60,000 nt of DNA from Lineus longissimus (taxonomy: Eukaryota; Nemertea; Pilidiophora; Heteronemertea; Lineidae). Position numbers and translations under genes: made by a program. Within the stretch, counting starts at the first letter, position 1, and each line of letters opens with the position of its first letter. Shown here piece after piece: positions 10,763-26,200 of the stretch. Where the stretch lies: assembly GCF_910592395.1 (NCBI RefSeq), contig NC_088314.1, positions 5,210,001 to 5,270,000 of the forward strand. The letters are read 5' to 3'. The notes under the pieces are model-generated. The model was given only the letters and a program-made list of their open reading frames with translations, was not told the origin of the DNA and ran no database searches.

Positions 10763-13090
10763 GATTGTCGAGAACTAGATTACATGTTATTAGATTAGGC
10801 CCGAAATGAAAAATTTGTAATCCCATGTGTTGCAGTCATTAAAAATCTATTGTATAAGATACAATTTTAACCAGTTTAACTAAATGTACATTGTATGATC
10901 TAATAAAGCAAAACGTAATACACTGTAACCCATACATCATTGCGAGTATGATTGCGAGTATGTATTGTGAAATTTCGCCTGAAAAAGGACCACTTCAAGA
11001 AAAGTTGTTCTCATTTTGCGATTAGAATTTGTAAGCGACATTAAAGCTACCAATGGTAATGAATTCGTGTGCTTGATGAGGCAAGAAAAGGTCACTATAT
11101 TTTTAGTCTCTACAACCACTATCTCAATACTATCGCACGCAACTGGCCAACCCTCAATCATGGCGATGGTTATGCATGTATTGACCAGTGAAGAAAGCCA
11201 TCTCAACAATATTGATAAAATACACAGGGCGCACCACATATGTATAGCCCTAATTAGCTGACTGGAGATATCCTTAATTACAACCAGTCTATAATGAAGT
11301 CACGCGAACCTCCATGTTCGATCCTGGAAGTGCAGCCAATGCTTTTATCGAAGTACGGTATACGGCTTAAATATCAACGGAAAAGCCCATTTTATACGGA
11401 TAATTACTTTTAACGGTTTTTATATGTTTTTCTCTATGGCTAATGATTTTTCGGTATGTTTTAAAAAAATATGCTTGATAACGACTTTTTTCTGCCCGAG
11501 TGCACTATACTGATATACACAGGCGGGTCTTGTCATCCAGTTATCTCGAGCCCGTCAGAAGACTTCTTTCCTTGTTGATGTACGGGGTATGTCGGTCAGT
11601 ACATCACTTCATGTGTTTCTTAGATGAAAATATTTGGGATGGTTTTTGTTCCAGCCAGCTTTTGGATCCATTGCTAATAACGCACCATCGCGTGTTTTTG
11701 AGCTGTCAGGGGTGCCAAGGTTCGCATTTTCTTTCGCCTTGTTCAGTTAAACCTTTCAGCCTGTCACATACACCGGGGGTCGTGAAGATCGAGGTTAAGG
11801 ACCACCTGCGCTGGCATCGTATCAGGAAGGCATAATCACACCCAGGGGAGTTTACTCCGGCTTATGGAGTGAATACGGACGGGATCAAGACAGTGATCAC
11901 GGACGTGATGGAAATAGGGCTCGATTAATACAAGTGATTACGGCGATCAGGGCGAAATGTTAGAACGATTTGTGTCCGTCGTTTGCCAGTTACGTTTCTT
12001 AAAATGCTGCCGCAGTGTATGTCTTGTGCATGGCCAAGATGTGGCGAGAGCTTTTACCTTTCTTGAATGGATGGAGGGGTAATAAGAAATACTCTGTCGG
12101 TTTTGGGCCACCCGATACATCATCACATGCTATATTGGAGCGGAGCAAGGAAAACTCCGGCCGATGATAACTTGTATTCAGAGTGCGATAGTGCGACAAA
12201 CAACAAAAGCATTCGCTTTCAATAATCATTAGGAAAATATTATTTTGTCCACAGGGGGACTTCGGTGGTGATTGCATCGTCGGGAACCAATGAGTGTGGA
12301 ATCATGGCGATGCAATGGAAACAAGAAAGCCACATTTCTCGACTGATCCGTTGCCTCAGGTGGAGCCGAGATCATATAATGCTCACGCGTTGCAATAATT
12401 CGGCGCCTGGACGTCTAGACGTCACCTGCAATATCGCTAATACATCGCAAGACTGGATGACTTGCTCCCGGATACTAGGCTAGTATTTGCTCAGCTAAAG
12501 CGTTATTTCCATCGTTAAATCTTTTGGATTAGAAGCATTTTGACTTAACGCTATCGTTACTATCACGGGGTGCTCCACATCCGTGTTACTGTTAACGCCG
12601 ATTTGGTATCCAGGCCCTGGGCTTTAAGCTATAAACAATAAATCAATAAATTGATGATAGGTTCGTTTTTCAAAGCGTTTAAAGAAATAGGCATTAAATT
12701 GCAAAAACGGTGTAAGAATCCTAACAACGTGAAAAATACCTGAAACCTATCATCGGTCTATAATTGTTCAACGACTGATCAATCAACCTATACGCAATGA
12801 AAAAAACACAGTCAGTGCGAATGCTGTTCAGATAATTCAATGAACATGATTGTATAGTTTGTACAAAAGAATACATGTAGATACATTTGGCTTTTATTTT
12901 TATTGGTTTAAACCGCTGAACAATATAGCATCCTTAATTTGAGGGGTTTCTCGAAATCTTGGGTATGTAATATTTTATAACTTGAATATACACCCTTCTG
13001 AGTCCAGAAATTACCTTTAACTTGATAAGTATAAAACTGCATTCCGATATCATAGTTATTTTGCACACTTTTACGCAAATTTTTGTTCCA

Positions 13091-13313
13091 TTTACTTTTG
13101 AACATAACCGTCCTCGTGTCTGATAATCAATGCCAAGGTAGTCACGACAGACTAGGGCCGATAGCTTTTACACGTATTGAATTAGGATAGCAGTGCACTG
13201 AAATAGCATATTCGCTTTTTTGGAAACTCATACGAAATATTGGGTTTATTTACTTTAGAACATGAGTGTCCTTTGTATCCGTTAATCAATGTCCAGGTAA
13301 TCATGACCAGGAA
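13091..13313. repeat. Pair of diverged direct repeats (about 65 bp each)
   Basis: 13091-13156 and 13249-13313 align over their length at roughly 70 percent. Shared blocks include TTTACTTT, GAACAT, GTCCT, TAATCAATG and AGGTA. They are offset by 158 bp. The origin is unknown; they may be parts of a decayed dispersed or tandem element. Confidence 0.5.
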
Positions 13314-16300
13314 TAGCTCCTAACTGGATTATCAATATGCAAAACAACCGGCAGTGAATCAATAAACCGAATGCAAAAGTGTTCAATCGATAATCAATTT
13401 GCACACAATACTGGATGTTGGAAAACAAGATATTGTTGCAGAGCTGCAGAAATTGTTTAAAGGAAGGATATAGACATTCTTTAATTAGTAACGCCTCAAT
13501 CAGGTTCCTCACTTGGAAAGCACGATGCCTATACACTGAGCGCTGAACTAGGAGACGTTTGCTGACCCGTGCACCTAAAGAGCTTTATGCTGACGAAATG
13601 GCCAGTATTATGCCAGCCCAGTATACCCAATCCAGAGTTGTGAAAGTACTAACAACACGCAAACTTGACACCTTCAAAACATTCTTGTCCGATATCGAGT
13701 TGCAGTTTTCATTAAATTTGATGTGTGCATCAGCAGATTTTAATTTCCGTAGACAGGTATTAGCAGAAATGTCGACTCCTAATTAAACCGAATTTGAGGT
13801 AGCTTTCGCAGACAATTTTATTAAAATTCGAGATGGAACAGGTTTGATGGGGCCTGACTATAGATACCATGTCGGTCGGAGAGCTATCATGACCTTGCCA
13901 TTTCCGAATGAAACTCTACAATAATCACGAAATCATGAAATCATCGAATCATTATTTCTTCGAACAGCGATGTATAAGTTGAACAAACTCATATGAATTT
14001 GATATTATAGCCATCAGAACTGATCTAACTCAAATAGACGCATTATGTTTCGCTAAAAGCACTCAGACAGAACGAACCAGCTTTCCAAAACTTTCCTTTC
14101 CCGACAAAACTTGAACGTTTCTTTAGTTAGTGGTTCGAAAAATAACAATAATTGGATCATTTTCTATTAGAAGCACCCCGGAGAAGGCACATCTGGCAAT
14201 CGCAGCTTGATGATTTGTTTCCGGTTGAATCGCGTGTTGGTGTGATTCTCGGCAATATTGCTGTTGTTTGGAATTGATGGAAATCTTTAAGTGCAAATGT
14301 TGAAAATTGCGTGAACACCGCTTTTGCTGAAAATAATCATGAAGCAGGTACACAGATAATGGTTACTGGTCTTCCAAGTATTACACTCAATAGAGAAGGA
14401 GTATTCTGTATCATTTATAATCTCAGACAAGATATCACTTCTCCTGCAGCATTGGAAAGCCGTTTTCAGTGACATCCGGGGCAAGGCATCCGGGGTATAC
14501 ATTGCAGTGGGGAGCAGTTTTCAGCAACTTTTAAAAGATATGCTATATCACTCGTGACCTTGAGCGGAGTCAGGGGAAACCAGACCAAGAACCTGCCCTT
14601 ATGATTGCGTTCCAGACAGGATCTCGAGAACAGCGTGTGACGCAAGTAATCATATCCCAGTAGCAGGTGCTGATGACAAAACCTCTCGGATCCATGAGAT
14701 TTTTTGAGCTGTGCTCTATTCTAGTCGTGCGACAGTAATAAACCTTTCAGAGGAGATTTGTACAGAGTCGGTTACAAACAGCTGGTTAGAGACGTGTGTT
14801 AGAGCCGGTAATGAACATTTCGTCGATTGAGAAACAAAAGGTGGTCAGTAACATTCAGAATTTTTTAAGGGCCCTTCTAATATTTCTCGAAAGAATTATG
14901 AAATATGTACGCTTTTCTCTTAATTGCTGACCCGATCCGTTAAAGATGACACTCAGTTTCATAAATTCCCACCAAGTTAGGTCATTTTGAATCAGAATAT
15001 CGCCAACTGCTTGAAATGCTAACAGTTCTCATTGATACTGACATTTAAACCAATATTGTGTCAAATGCATCACTACAGGCATTTAAAAAAACGTGTCAAG
15101 GGAAAAATCTAATTACATTTTTCTTCAAATTTGGGTTTCTAAAACTAAAAATATTTTTTTAAAGTTGAACCATCAAAGTCTTTCACTTTTTAAAAATAGA
15201 ATCAAATTGAATAACAAAAATTGGAATGAGATGGTTCGAGAGAATTTTAATGATTATTTAGTCGGGTTTAAAAAAAGAACACAATGACACCAGACTAACC
15301 CTATTGTCTTTTGCTTTTTTACTCCAAAATCGTTTTCAGTCAAGACCTGATGATGCTAATTCCACAATGTCTTTATATCTAGGCACGTGCATAATTAGAA
15401 CACTCAATCGGTAAAATAATGATACTTCTTTTTTCGCATAATATTTTTTTGCACATTGACGTATATAGACGTGCTTATACATGTAATTGCGTTTTAGTTT
15501 TAGAAACCCAAATTTTATCTAACATTTACATCTTAGATGAACTACAACTACATGATAGATTTCCATACATACAGTGACTCTTTACAACGTGTCTATGATC
15601 ACTGATGCCGTGAACTATGCAAACTTTGCCATCCAAAGAAGATATAATTATAGCGATATCTAAGACAAGTATGATGCAATATCGTAACATACAAACAAAT
15701 TATAAAAGAAATAGAAAAAAATAGAAGCTAACAAACGCCTCTCAGGGTGTTTACGAAAAGACAAGGAAGAGCATACTAAAAGAACACTCAAGAAATTCAG
15801 CTTATTGGTACAGGAAGCCTAAAGAAAAAGGTTTCATTATGGATGAAGTACATTCATTGTTGGGTGGAACAGTTACGAGAACATGGAAACGCCGAGGGAT
15901 AAGAATGAATATTCCTTTTGTTGGTTTACTTCTACCATATCAGCATCTCATTTTTTTTAGAATACTGTAATTCGAAAAGAAACAACCGATTTTCCGCTAT
16001 TATACGGAGTGGCTGGCCGCCTGAACCTCAGTGGTCACGAACAAACCAAAACTCTAACCGCAACCACTGCAACAGCCTAGAAGAGAAGATTTTTTTTATT
16101 CGAATCTAAAAGCAACAAATGCAGTGAAATGTTTTTCTTGATTGGCCCCGGTTTCAAATTCATCATCACCCATCAAATTCAATAAACATCGATGGAGTCT
16201 GACGTGACGATTTTTCCAACTAGTTCCACGATATAGAAATACACTTAGTGAATTTTGATGGTTTCTCGACTAACTATTTCCTTTAATAATCTGGTTCAAC

Positions 16301-16660
16301 TCCCCGAGATATGGCGGCATACGATTTAGAATCCTTGTTTTGGTTTCTTACCCGCGGCGAGACGGGTTGGATAAGTCTGACGTTGATTCACAGGATTCTG
16401 GAGAAATAGTTCATTAACTCGTGAACGTCTGTTACTATTTTTGAAAATGTCAAAAGGGTAAGATTGTCCCCAAACTTGATCACGAGGCAGATGGTACTAG
16501 ACAGTGGTGATAGATGGTTTCCAGTAAATGACCAAGTTTATGATTTCTGGCGATTGTTAGCTGTTTTAGGTCCGTGGTCGTCATATCATATAACCTCCAA
16601 ATTTCAATTTGCGGTGAGTGTTATCCCGCTCGTTGATGGTGAAATCGACCCGCAGCACTT
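13314..16660. other. Intron 1 segment with no recognised gene
   Basis: AT-rich sequence with short open frames lacking recognisable motifs. The 64-codon frame near 15093-15287 is Lys/Asn/Phe-rich, as expected for AT-rich noncoding DNA. No repeats stood out. Confidence 0.55.
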
Positions 16661-16667
16661 GGTCTTA

Positions 16668-17231
16668 CTACTCAAGTCAACCCGGCTCTATCATCCTTGC
16701 TTCTTCCGACTGCTCGGGATATTAATTACCACATTTCCCGGCCTCAATGCTCCATTAGCCCAACGACAGTGTTTCCATCGATCCGGGTCACGGGGATTTG
16801 GTCAGCGGAGGAGGCAGGTGATGAGCTACAAGCTACAGCTGCAGCAGGCAAGAGTGTCACGTAAAGAGCTTCTAACATCAGATGTCTCGATTTGAAGAAG
16901 GAGAACCATTTTATAGCCTGTATAGTATGACAAAAACAACTTCCAAGGTCAGGCCTGCACGTTTAGATTTGAGATTTCAAAGTTGACCTTACCGAATCGG
17001 AAAAGCATCGATGGACCAGTGTTTACATGGCGCAATAGTCACGTGTACTTGCTCAAACTGCTAAGGTAAACCCTACCATCGTAGCCACTTCCGGGTCATC
17101 AGGGTTATTAATGACCTCACTTCCTGGTATCAGACCCGATTAGCCCTGAGACATTGCTCCTTCGATCCCGATCGTGGAGGCTTGACATGGTCAGCGAATG
17201 AGGCAAGTGACGGCTGCAGCTGCCTTGAGTG
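16668..17231. repeat. Pair of diverged direct repeats (about 180 bp each)
   Basis: 16668-16856 and 17058-17231 align with gaps. Shared blocks are ATTAATxACC, TTTCCxGG, ATTAGCCC, TCGATCC, GGTCAGCG, GAGGCA and GTG, ending AGCTGC and GAGTG. The offset is about 385 bp. A 143-codon plus-strand frame crosses the first copy but has no counterpart in the second, so a protein-coding origin is not supported. The repeats could be two fragments of one mobile element family or a local duplication. Confidence 0.5.
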
Positions 17232-20200
17232 AAACATGGCTGGTCGTATCATCCTCTGTAAAAAATCGCCCATTGGCCAGTATTTTCGCTGGCACAGCTG
17301 TTGCTTTTACAATATTTTTGTCCACTCTGACGCACTTTCGTGAATTATCAGCAAATGTGTCACTGATTCTTGCCAACAGAATTCATCTCATATTGAAAAC
17401 AAAGTGGTTTTTCGTTATTTTCCATATTTAATCATTTCTTCAATTTCGCCTGGCACCTGCTCCAGAAATAATTTAGATCGTCTGTTGAGTATCATATCGT
17501 GACTTTATGAGACAATACGCAATAGCTTTTATTGAAATAATCCCCTAACCTTGTTTTAAGACTTGTAAAGTTCTTACAACTGCGTGTTGAGCCAAGAGAT
17601 AAGCGGTGAAAAGATAGTTCGGAGATGAAAATATGCTGTTCGTCGTAACTAACGTGCTTTCGAATTTTCTTTTTGAAGATGTATATATTTTTTTGGCAAA
17701 AATTCACGTTCACGGATGAGTGAGTCCTCCTGAGGTACGGTATAGTGCTTAACTAAATTCACCTAACCCAATCTCCCAAACGAAATATAAAGATTTCCTC
17801 CCAAATCACACAGTATTGTCTTCCATTGGTCACTCCAAAACATATCAATATTGTCAGCCCCGGAGCGACCGGCGGCGTCTGTGATTTCTTGTAATCTTGT
17901 TTCTTCAGGAAAGATTGCATCTCCTGATTGTACATTGTACACGTAATACGAATGTCATTTCCTCTGGGTAATCCCACCAAGGTCATTGGTTTCGGTCTGG
18001 GCCATGATTTTACCCAAACAATACGCCATCACTGAGGCGATACGGCAGCCTTGTGTGGTTGCAGCGTGGCGTGAAATAACATAGCCTTTGCCGACCGGCC
18101 CGGGCTATAGCTCTTTGGTGGGGGAGAGGGGGAATCAATTCAGTTGTCCTCCCTCCCTAGTCTGAAAATCGACCAGCATAAATAAAGCAATTTTACCAAC
18201 CGACCTCCATCTAACGTATACTTATATGAAAGCAATTTCAGGATAAATCCCATGAATGTGATAACTGTGTCAGTTTGGGGACACAAGTCGATCCATGTTC
18301 AATTACTCATATGAAGTCTTGTCTTGTCGAAAAGAATGTGATTCGGCAGATGATGAATTGGTATCTAAAGCTAACTTGATCCAAGGCCGGGATGGCCGGG
18401 ATACAAATGGAAATATAAAAGAGCTTATACACGACATGTGTGTTTTAAAAGAAATTGATACATCTCTGTCGGTATTGGTTGTCCCACCAAACACCGCTCG
18501 CTGTCCTTTCGCAAAGAAAACCCGTAGCAATACACCCCTGAGTGAAATGGGGAGGCCATCTTGGGGGCGTCGACTGTCGGAATCAAGCCTGAGGACCAGG
18601 CGTATCAGTAGTGAAGGGAACCCCACGGAACCCCCACAACTACTGATGATAACCCAAATGAGGCGGCGAAACCTCGATTGATAGCTTTAATGGCTATCAT
18701 AGAAAAGTCCGTTCACACCTTGTAAACTGAACAGATATCTTCAGGTGTCAATATCCTGTTTCGCTTGCGGCTTTCTTGAAGCCATATCGCAATATCGCTC
18801 GCGTCATTTAGAGGAGATGAGCTGTTCAGTGGGGAATATAACTTGGCGTGAGTCTTGCTCATAATTAATTTCCACTTTTGAGATTGAAGAGGAAATTAAA
18901 CCAACTTTAACACCAGCACACGTCCTGGTGAGTTTTCTGATGGTTATTAAATCTTTGAAATTTGAAATATCCCGTTATCCTAGAGTCTCGGTTGAAAGGG
19001 GACGTTTGATGTTAAAATAATGACTTTAAGATACATATATTTACTTACAACACACTCAGTAGGAAGGAGCAGCCCGCAGGTATGACGCTATGTGCAATTC
19101 AAGACTTTAATTGTATCTTCGAATATCAAAGACTATGTTTAAAGTGATGAACAATAGTCATAGCCTTTTTGAAATGAGGTACTGATATTTCAGAGTTATT
19201 CAATATTGAGCGACAGGGCAACTACGGAAGCTATCTGTACAGCAGACAAAGATTCGTCTCTTATGGCCTGATTACACGACAGCGGTTTTTCAAGAAAACT
19301 GCGGCATACAAATGTAGTCCCCGCCTTGTTTGCTTTTTTATTGCAGTGTATACATGTACCATCCTGGCATAACCAGTGGTTTAAAATGTACTACCCCTGT
19401 CGATATGTGACGTAGGAGTAAAAAAAAGCCTGATGGAGTCTTTTTCTGACTACGTGTACATGTAGTTACCTCGTTGAAATCCACAGCAGTTTGTGATAAA
19501 ATCACCGCTTCCAGCAGCGAGATCTGTCCGTGTATACAGGTATGTAAAGTACATGTAATGTACATCGACCCCAGTTAGCATCGCCACACCGCAGAATTAC
19601 ATTAATTCTCTTTTTCTGTCCCCTGAGCCAATTATCCAAATGGAGAGTATCGCGAAAGCTTCATCGGAGAAGACTATCAGCTGATTTGGTAGAGGATCCA
19701 TATCCTGATTATACTAATGTGTCGATAATGGACCCAATTAAAAATATCACATTGATGAGCTATTGAAAGTAGATATGCGGCTTACTGGACTGACCTCCTT
19801 TCAGAGTGGTATTCTGGTACAATATTCTTTTGTCAAATGATTAACACCATTAGGAAATATACTCTTGTTTATGTAAGGTCAGTTTACCAAACATACATAA
19901 ATAGCCGCGACCATTTTCTTTCTAAATTACATAACAAAGTTTAACACAGGTCTGCCTAATTGTTCATGTCGATTTGTCCTCTGCTTCGGGTGGGACTTGA
20001 CTCCAATTACACTATTTTTTATCAACGACGATGATAGATGGTATGAGAGGTTAGCAAGACGGATGGACAAAAGCCGCTGCGACATGTCGGAGATAAATTG
20101 TTCTTAGCTTTTGCTTCTTGTCAGCTCTAGGATGGTCATCATCCCCGAATTGATGAGGGAATGTGATTCCGGCGATGACATTCGGCACTATACCGCAATG

Positions 20201-23200
20201 TTGATGCTAACAATCATATGCCATCACATTGGTACCTCGAGATTCGTTGGAAATCTTCTAGCGGATGATTGTTTTCCCCACACTGAGGCAATTTGCGGTG
20301 TCCCGCATGGCGTAGCCAACAGTATCACAAGGAGTGGTATGGCGAACTCCGACTCGACTGACCTTTCGCTGAGCATGCAAGAGCATACGAGTATAAGATA
20401 AAAGTTAATCAAGCCTGTACGTGCATATCAGCTTGTTTGAATGACCCTTCCCGGCCCTAGAGCGCCCAACTCTTCCGGTTACGCCAAGCAACACCGCTCT
20501 TACTCTGCTCTGCTTTAAATTTACCTTACGCTCCTAATGCACCGCAGTACCTATCGCAGTGTAGAGTCACCACCTTTTGCTGACAAAAATCATTCTCATG
20601 AAATACAATGCGGTTGACTCCCTCCTAACACCTCCATGACCACCGTACATCTGATTCAATAAAAAGTTCACAGCGATACAAAGCGTCGTCAGATTTTCCA
20701 GGTGATTATGTAGACGTTGATGGTCACCATTGCTTGGCGTTTGACGCCATGTCGGTTATTGATATACGAATGCATGAGATATTGTGGCAATACAGACGAT
20801 ATTGATACTTCGTATAGTGTTTTATCAAAGGATACACTTTATATACACTGAGTTTTCCATAGAACGACCAGTTAACTTCAGGAAGTCACTTTCCATGTTA
20901 GCCAGATATCTTGCTAATATAATTTCATGTCGTCCTGTCTGACTCTAATATAAATAATAAAATGGCAAATGTTGAACAGAATTAGAGGCATAAGTTATAT
21001 TCACGAACCAAAGAAGGAAGCTATCATGTTTACCGGTATAGTCATATCATTATTAATGGCGTTCGTGTCACATTTTCTCAAAATATAAAAAACACCATTT
21101 ATGGACCTACTTGGTATTCCAGACTGTGGTAAACACCTACAAATACATATATCAAAGCCATATATCTGCTCATTCAGAACTCCTTAACTAAGCTATTTCA
21201 CTTGTAAATGTATCACGCAAAAAGCAATCACATTCAAAATGAAAGCAATCTTTTTCTCCAGATGCGGCAAGCGAAATCTCAATCCAATCTAGTATTCAAT
21301 CATCTTTGAGCCAAAATTATATCAAATACCATCAAATATATCAATACAGAGATATGAGATACGAGTCAGTTGGAGATACTGTCAATATGGAGTCTTTCGA
21401 GGATGCTCTATTCGCATAGTTAGCGTCACCAGACGCATGCCACGTAAAACCCGACCATCTGCGCAAGATACAGCACTATTAAAGTCCACAGTATCGTGCA
21501 ATTAAAATTTCGTATCTTTAACAGTTAAGATGTTTACTTTGTACTCAACATTTCCACTTTGATCATTTCCCTCGCACCACTTGAAAAAAACTCAAAACGA
21601 TATCATGATAAAACGACACCAAGGGCGTACCCTAATGCAGACACAGAGAGTCACTTAAATCATTTACTCTGTAGCAAAGAGCTCTTAGATTTCAATCCAA
21701 CTTGAATTGGCGAGTCACTTTATCATTCAAGCACAACATCACGTGCACAACTTACTGTGATCTTGACTTGAAAATGCATCAAATTGAGCCTGTACGACTT
21801 TTGACATTTCTCTGGTAAACAAGGTATTAATTGTTAGCTATCTGAAGATAATGTTTTGACTTAAAACGTGTATTTGCACGGCATCTATTCAGTCTCACTA
21901 CTTTTGCTAAGCAAAGTCATTAGCTAAGTCTATTTGTTTGACAGCTTGCGCATAAATGCACACATTTCACTGACTTTAAGTTCGTCTAGCTGCTTTGGAT
22001 GTCTGATAGATGCCCGAGGGAGTGGCAGACGCGACAGACAGTTAGGAGTTTGCATGACAATGCATGTAAAAATGGTAAACCACATCAATGTCACCACTCT
22101 AGACAATACATGTATCACGTCGCCCATGTTCTTGCCTACAACAACTGTCCATTTGAATAAATCCACATCACACGTCATACCGTATATCAATCGAAATCTC
22201 GATGGCATTTTAACGCCTAATTTCACATATGTGTCCTGTTCGATTGGATGATGACAGTCTCCACGTGGCACTCATTCAGTGAATATCAGTTACCATTCAT
22301 CATTCAATGATTCTCCGTCACTTTTACCATGCTATTCAATCCAAAATCGACGTTTTAGTAATAATTGGTTTATTTTGATGACGCCAGATTTAATTCTAGC
22401 GATAACGAGCTTGCTGGGTTATCATTTTGCTGTTTCTTCCAATAAGCAGGATTGATGAGCTAACGAACGAAAGCTGATGCAGCAAACATTAATAACTGCG
22501 ACACAAATTATCACTGTTTTTTTAGATGGTGCATCTTAGATTGTGTTGAATGGTAAGCGGCCTTTTGAGTGAGTGCACAGGGTCGGAAACATGTCGATTT
22601 TGATGTGAACTGTACCTCACGTGCATGATTGATGGATATCATTAATGAAATTCGAGTTCATTTCCACACTCCAGGTAGCCTGTACTGAATAGCCATGTCG
22701 AATAGGTTATAAAAAAAAACAAGTTGCTGAACACAATTTTTTTGGTGCATGGTTGCAGTCATGTCAAGGCAATTGTAAGTTTTAAACTAACAACAAGAAA
22801 TATTAATTGATCTTGCTATCAGTAAATATTTGGCGCGTACAGAGGTGAGTGAACTGCAGGTTTGCCTGTTGCTCCAATTCGATAAGAATTCTCTTTGAAG
22901 CTTGCAATGCGATTACCTGCACGAATAGGGTCTCAAATCGTATAGACATGTCTTCCCGCGTGATGGGTCAGATATAATAGACATTCCTTTAACAGCATGA
23001 GGGGCTAGAGTAACATTACTACCTTGCAACTGCAGACACGGAGACATTTGTGGAGTGGAACTTCAGAACGCGATGTAGAGATTGTAATGAAGTAGCGTGG
23101 TCTATTGATTGACCTTTCTTACTGACAATGTCACCACCCTCACTGGGAGATGTTGTCATTGCTAAGACTAAGAAGGACGACCATTTCAAACAGCATGGTA

Positions 23201-26200
23201 CATGGTATGATACGGTATATGGTGTGATAGTTTTACTACACACAAACTTGGGTATTTGCGTGTGGTGAGACAATTCTCGTAAACTATCCAACCAGGGTTT
23301 ACAAATCAGCGATGTGTCATGTTTTTAAGCCACTCCAGACAGTCCCCGTGTGCAGGCATCATCAACGCTATTTCAAATTAGTTGTGGAAAAAACCTGAAC
23401 CTCAGGTTGATAAAAGAAAGGGCTCTGTTGTCTTGCTCTCCACATGATCTAAAAATGTTTCATTTACACTTGATGTCGACTGAAGAATCGAAGCATTGAC
23501 TGAAACAAAAGGTCACATCGCCGTTCACTATTGATTAGCTGCCGTGGCTCAGGATGCTAATTGCTTTTGGTGTTTGGTATTGATTTTCCGAGGTAAAAGT
23601 ATAACCATTGTAAACGTCTAGCGAATGGTTTGATCGCAAAAAGAGCTTTGTGAAACAAAATTTCAAATAAGTTATCAATTTTGACACAAAAATATCGTTA
23701 ACATGAAAGGATTAGGGTTAGGAAAATTTTCTAAGTCCAAATATTTTTTTCACTTTTTTTCTGCTCAAAATGAACCAACATCATCAGTCCCGTAACATTT
23801 TTGACTGGAATTTTGAATTTTGAACTGACTGAGTGATGAAAAAGGAGTGTTTTTCAGGATTTTGAACTATTACATATTTGATAGGTCATTTCGTCCTAGC
23901 TGGCAATGATGGAAATGTTACGACCATGCAGTTGTGTGAGTTTAAAGCATATGTCCATTGCCTCCGTTTGTACTTAAATCATATTTGAAATGCAATTTAC
24001 TTCAGGTTAGTCTGCCTTCAAGGTTAATACAATTTCCATGTCAAATCATATTATTGGGAAAACGAGATTACATACATGGCTAAGACGTGGGATGTGACAA
24101 AAGTAACCAATAGAATGTACAATATATTCCATGCGCAGATACTTTGGCAAATCGGTGTTGCGAGAGAGATTGAATATCATTTTGGAGGCAAATGTTTACC
24201 CAATGTGAACAAAAATCGAGTGTAGAAGACAAAGTGACAAGCTGGCTTTATTCATTTTCCGATTTTCAGGATCCCTCCCCTGTATGCAAGAAGCCCAATA
24301 AAAATGTAATGACGCATACGCAAATTCTCACCAAATTCTTGACCACTGAAAAAGTAGAGCCAAAACCAAATCTGCTTGATAAAAAGTTATTCCTCGGCGC
24401 AAAAGGAAGAGGTGAACTGCCTCTGATTTCCTGCAACTTTACATCTCAGCAAATGGGCGCCCAAATCAGGATAAACCTTTAAAAATGTGGATCTTAATTA
24501 CGGTAGAAGATGCGGCAAATGTCAGTTGTGGCCTTTATAAGCTATGAAAAGGTAAGCTTTGGCCGAATCGGGTTGATGTAATTTTCCACGGCGCAAAAAG
24601 ACAATGAAGTGACATTTTTGTGGCCAACTGCGAATATAAGTGCAGGGACGGCAGCAATCAATATCAAATACCGCGCTTGGAACTTTCTCGATGTGGTCAG
24701 ATTACGAAATCAAGATTGCAATCAGTCACGAGTCAAACTCAAAGGACAGGTATCTTTGATGCTGAAAACAATCGAATGCGCCAAAGAAATGGCTCGAAGC
24801 CGCCGGGTAATAACTCAGGGCTTTTTGTGTTGATCTACGTGTTTTACTGCACATGGACTTATCATTACATGTACCCATTCCAGGCATAGAAAATACTGAA
24901 TTTCCCCTCCGAACACCCACTATTATAGCTCGGTTTACTAAAACCTGCTCTATTCACTCAGTACCTTGATATTCACTTTGAGTTACAAGGAGTGGACCCC
25001 GGGATCGGGTGTCCCTTCAACGTAATGGACCTTCAGAAATGCTTCGGTGGCCAAATGGGAATTATGCACTTGTATACATACATGTACAGTTAACAAACTT
25101 AACTTCCGGATTTTAAAGTTTTGATATAGCGAGGTACGCAGTCCTACCCCTTTGTCCATCGACGAAACCTCTTCTTGACAGAGAAAAAAATCCTCTCACC
25201 GATAATCCGCCACTCTGACCATCCATGATTGTCATACTCGGGCAAGAAACCTGGCATATTTTCTGCACGCCCCCGTACTCGTCAAGGCGATATTCAACCG
25301 TACCAATTTCGAACACTTTGACAATGCGATAGCGTAGTCGGGTGTGGCCCTCTAGGTATGATGAAAAGCGGCGTACACTTACACTATCATTATAAATTTG
25401 CTAAATCCATAAGCAGTACACATCATCATACTGCTCAGTTGTACCATGTAATGCTATATTCCAGCGTGCATGTACACAGTATATTTATTTCCGTACACAT
25501 AGCCGAGGGACTTGGAGAGAACTTCTCCTGTTCTAATGATATGTTCAAAGGCCAACAATGACTATTAAATCAGGTGAAACTTTATATATTGATGGTTTAT
25601 TCTAGATTCTCTTGAGCGTTTTATGTTTTCAAACCACAGAAAAGCAGTCAATGCCGACGACATTCAAGGCAAAATGGCATAGACTTAAATATAGCGGCGA
25701 CCTTGAAGGGGTAGACCGCTCGTGCATATTTTATTCACAAGTGGCTCAGAAAAAAATAAATAAATAATGCGGTAGTCAGTGGAGTTATCATGAATGCAAA
25801 TGCTCTGAAACCTGAACATTCTTTCTCCAAACCTGCGGTATAGCAGTGTCCAACTCGGATTCTTGATCCAATACATCACCATGTACATGTACATTGAATA
25901 TAGACCGGGAAACGTGATGCTTCTCTTCACTTCTCTGAGTAATATTGCCTAGATATTCGCCGTCAAATTTCGTCTTTCATTATATCCCCGTTGTCATGTT
26001 TTATAGGAAATTCGCGTGTGGTACCTTATCCTTTCACATTTTTAATCATTTCAAGAAAACATCGACGTACGCACACACATGTTACACGTACTGCATACAC
26101 GTGGGGAAGAGGTAAAGTCAGGTTGAAGCCGTGAAATTCGAGTCAGGTACAAAGAAAATCTGGTAATAAGCGACCCGCCGGAAATGGCTTTGCTTGTCGC

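Noticed and set aside
16464-16895. 143-codon plus-strand frame
   Set aside because: Half of it covers a diverged repeat whose second copy is not open in the same frame, and there is no recognisable domain.
18295-18681. Overlapping 128-codon plus and 107-codon minus frames
   Set aside because: No motif, signal peptide or splice context was recognised. Frames of this length are expected by chance in 60 kb.
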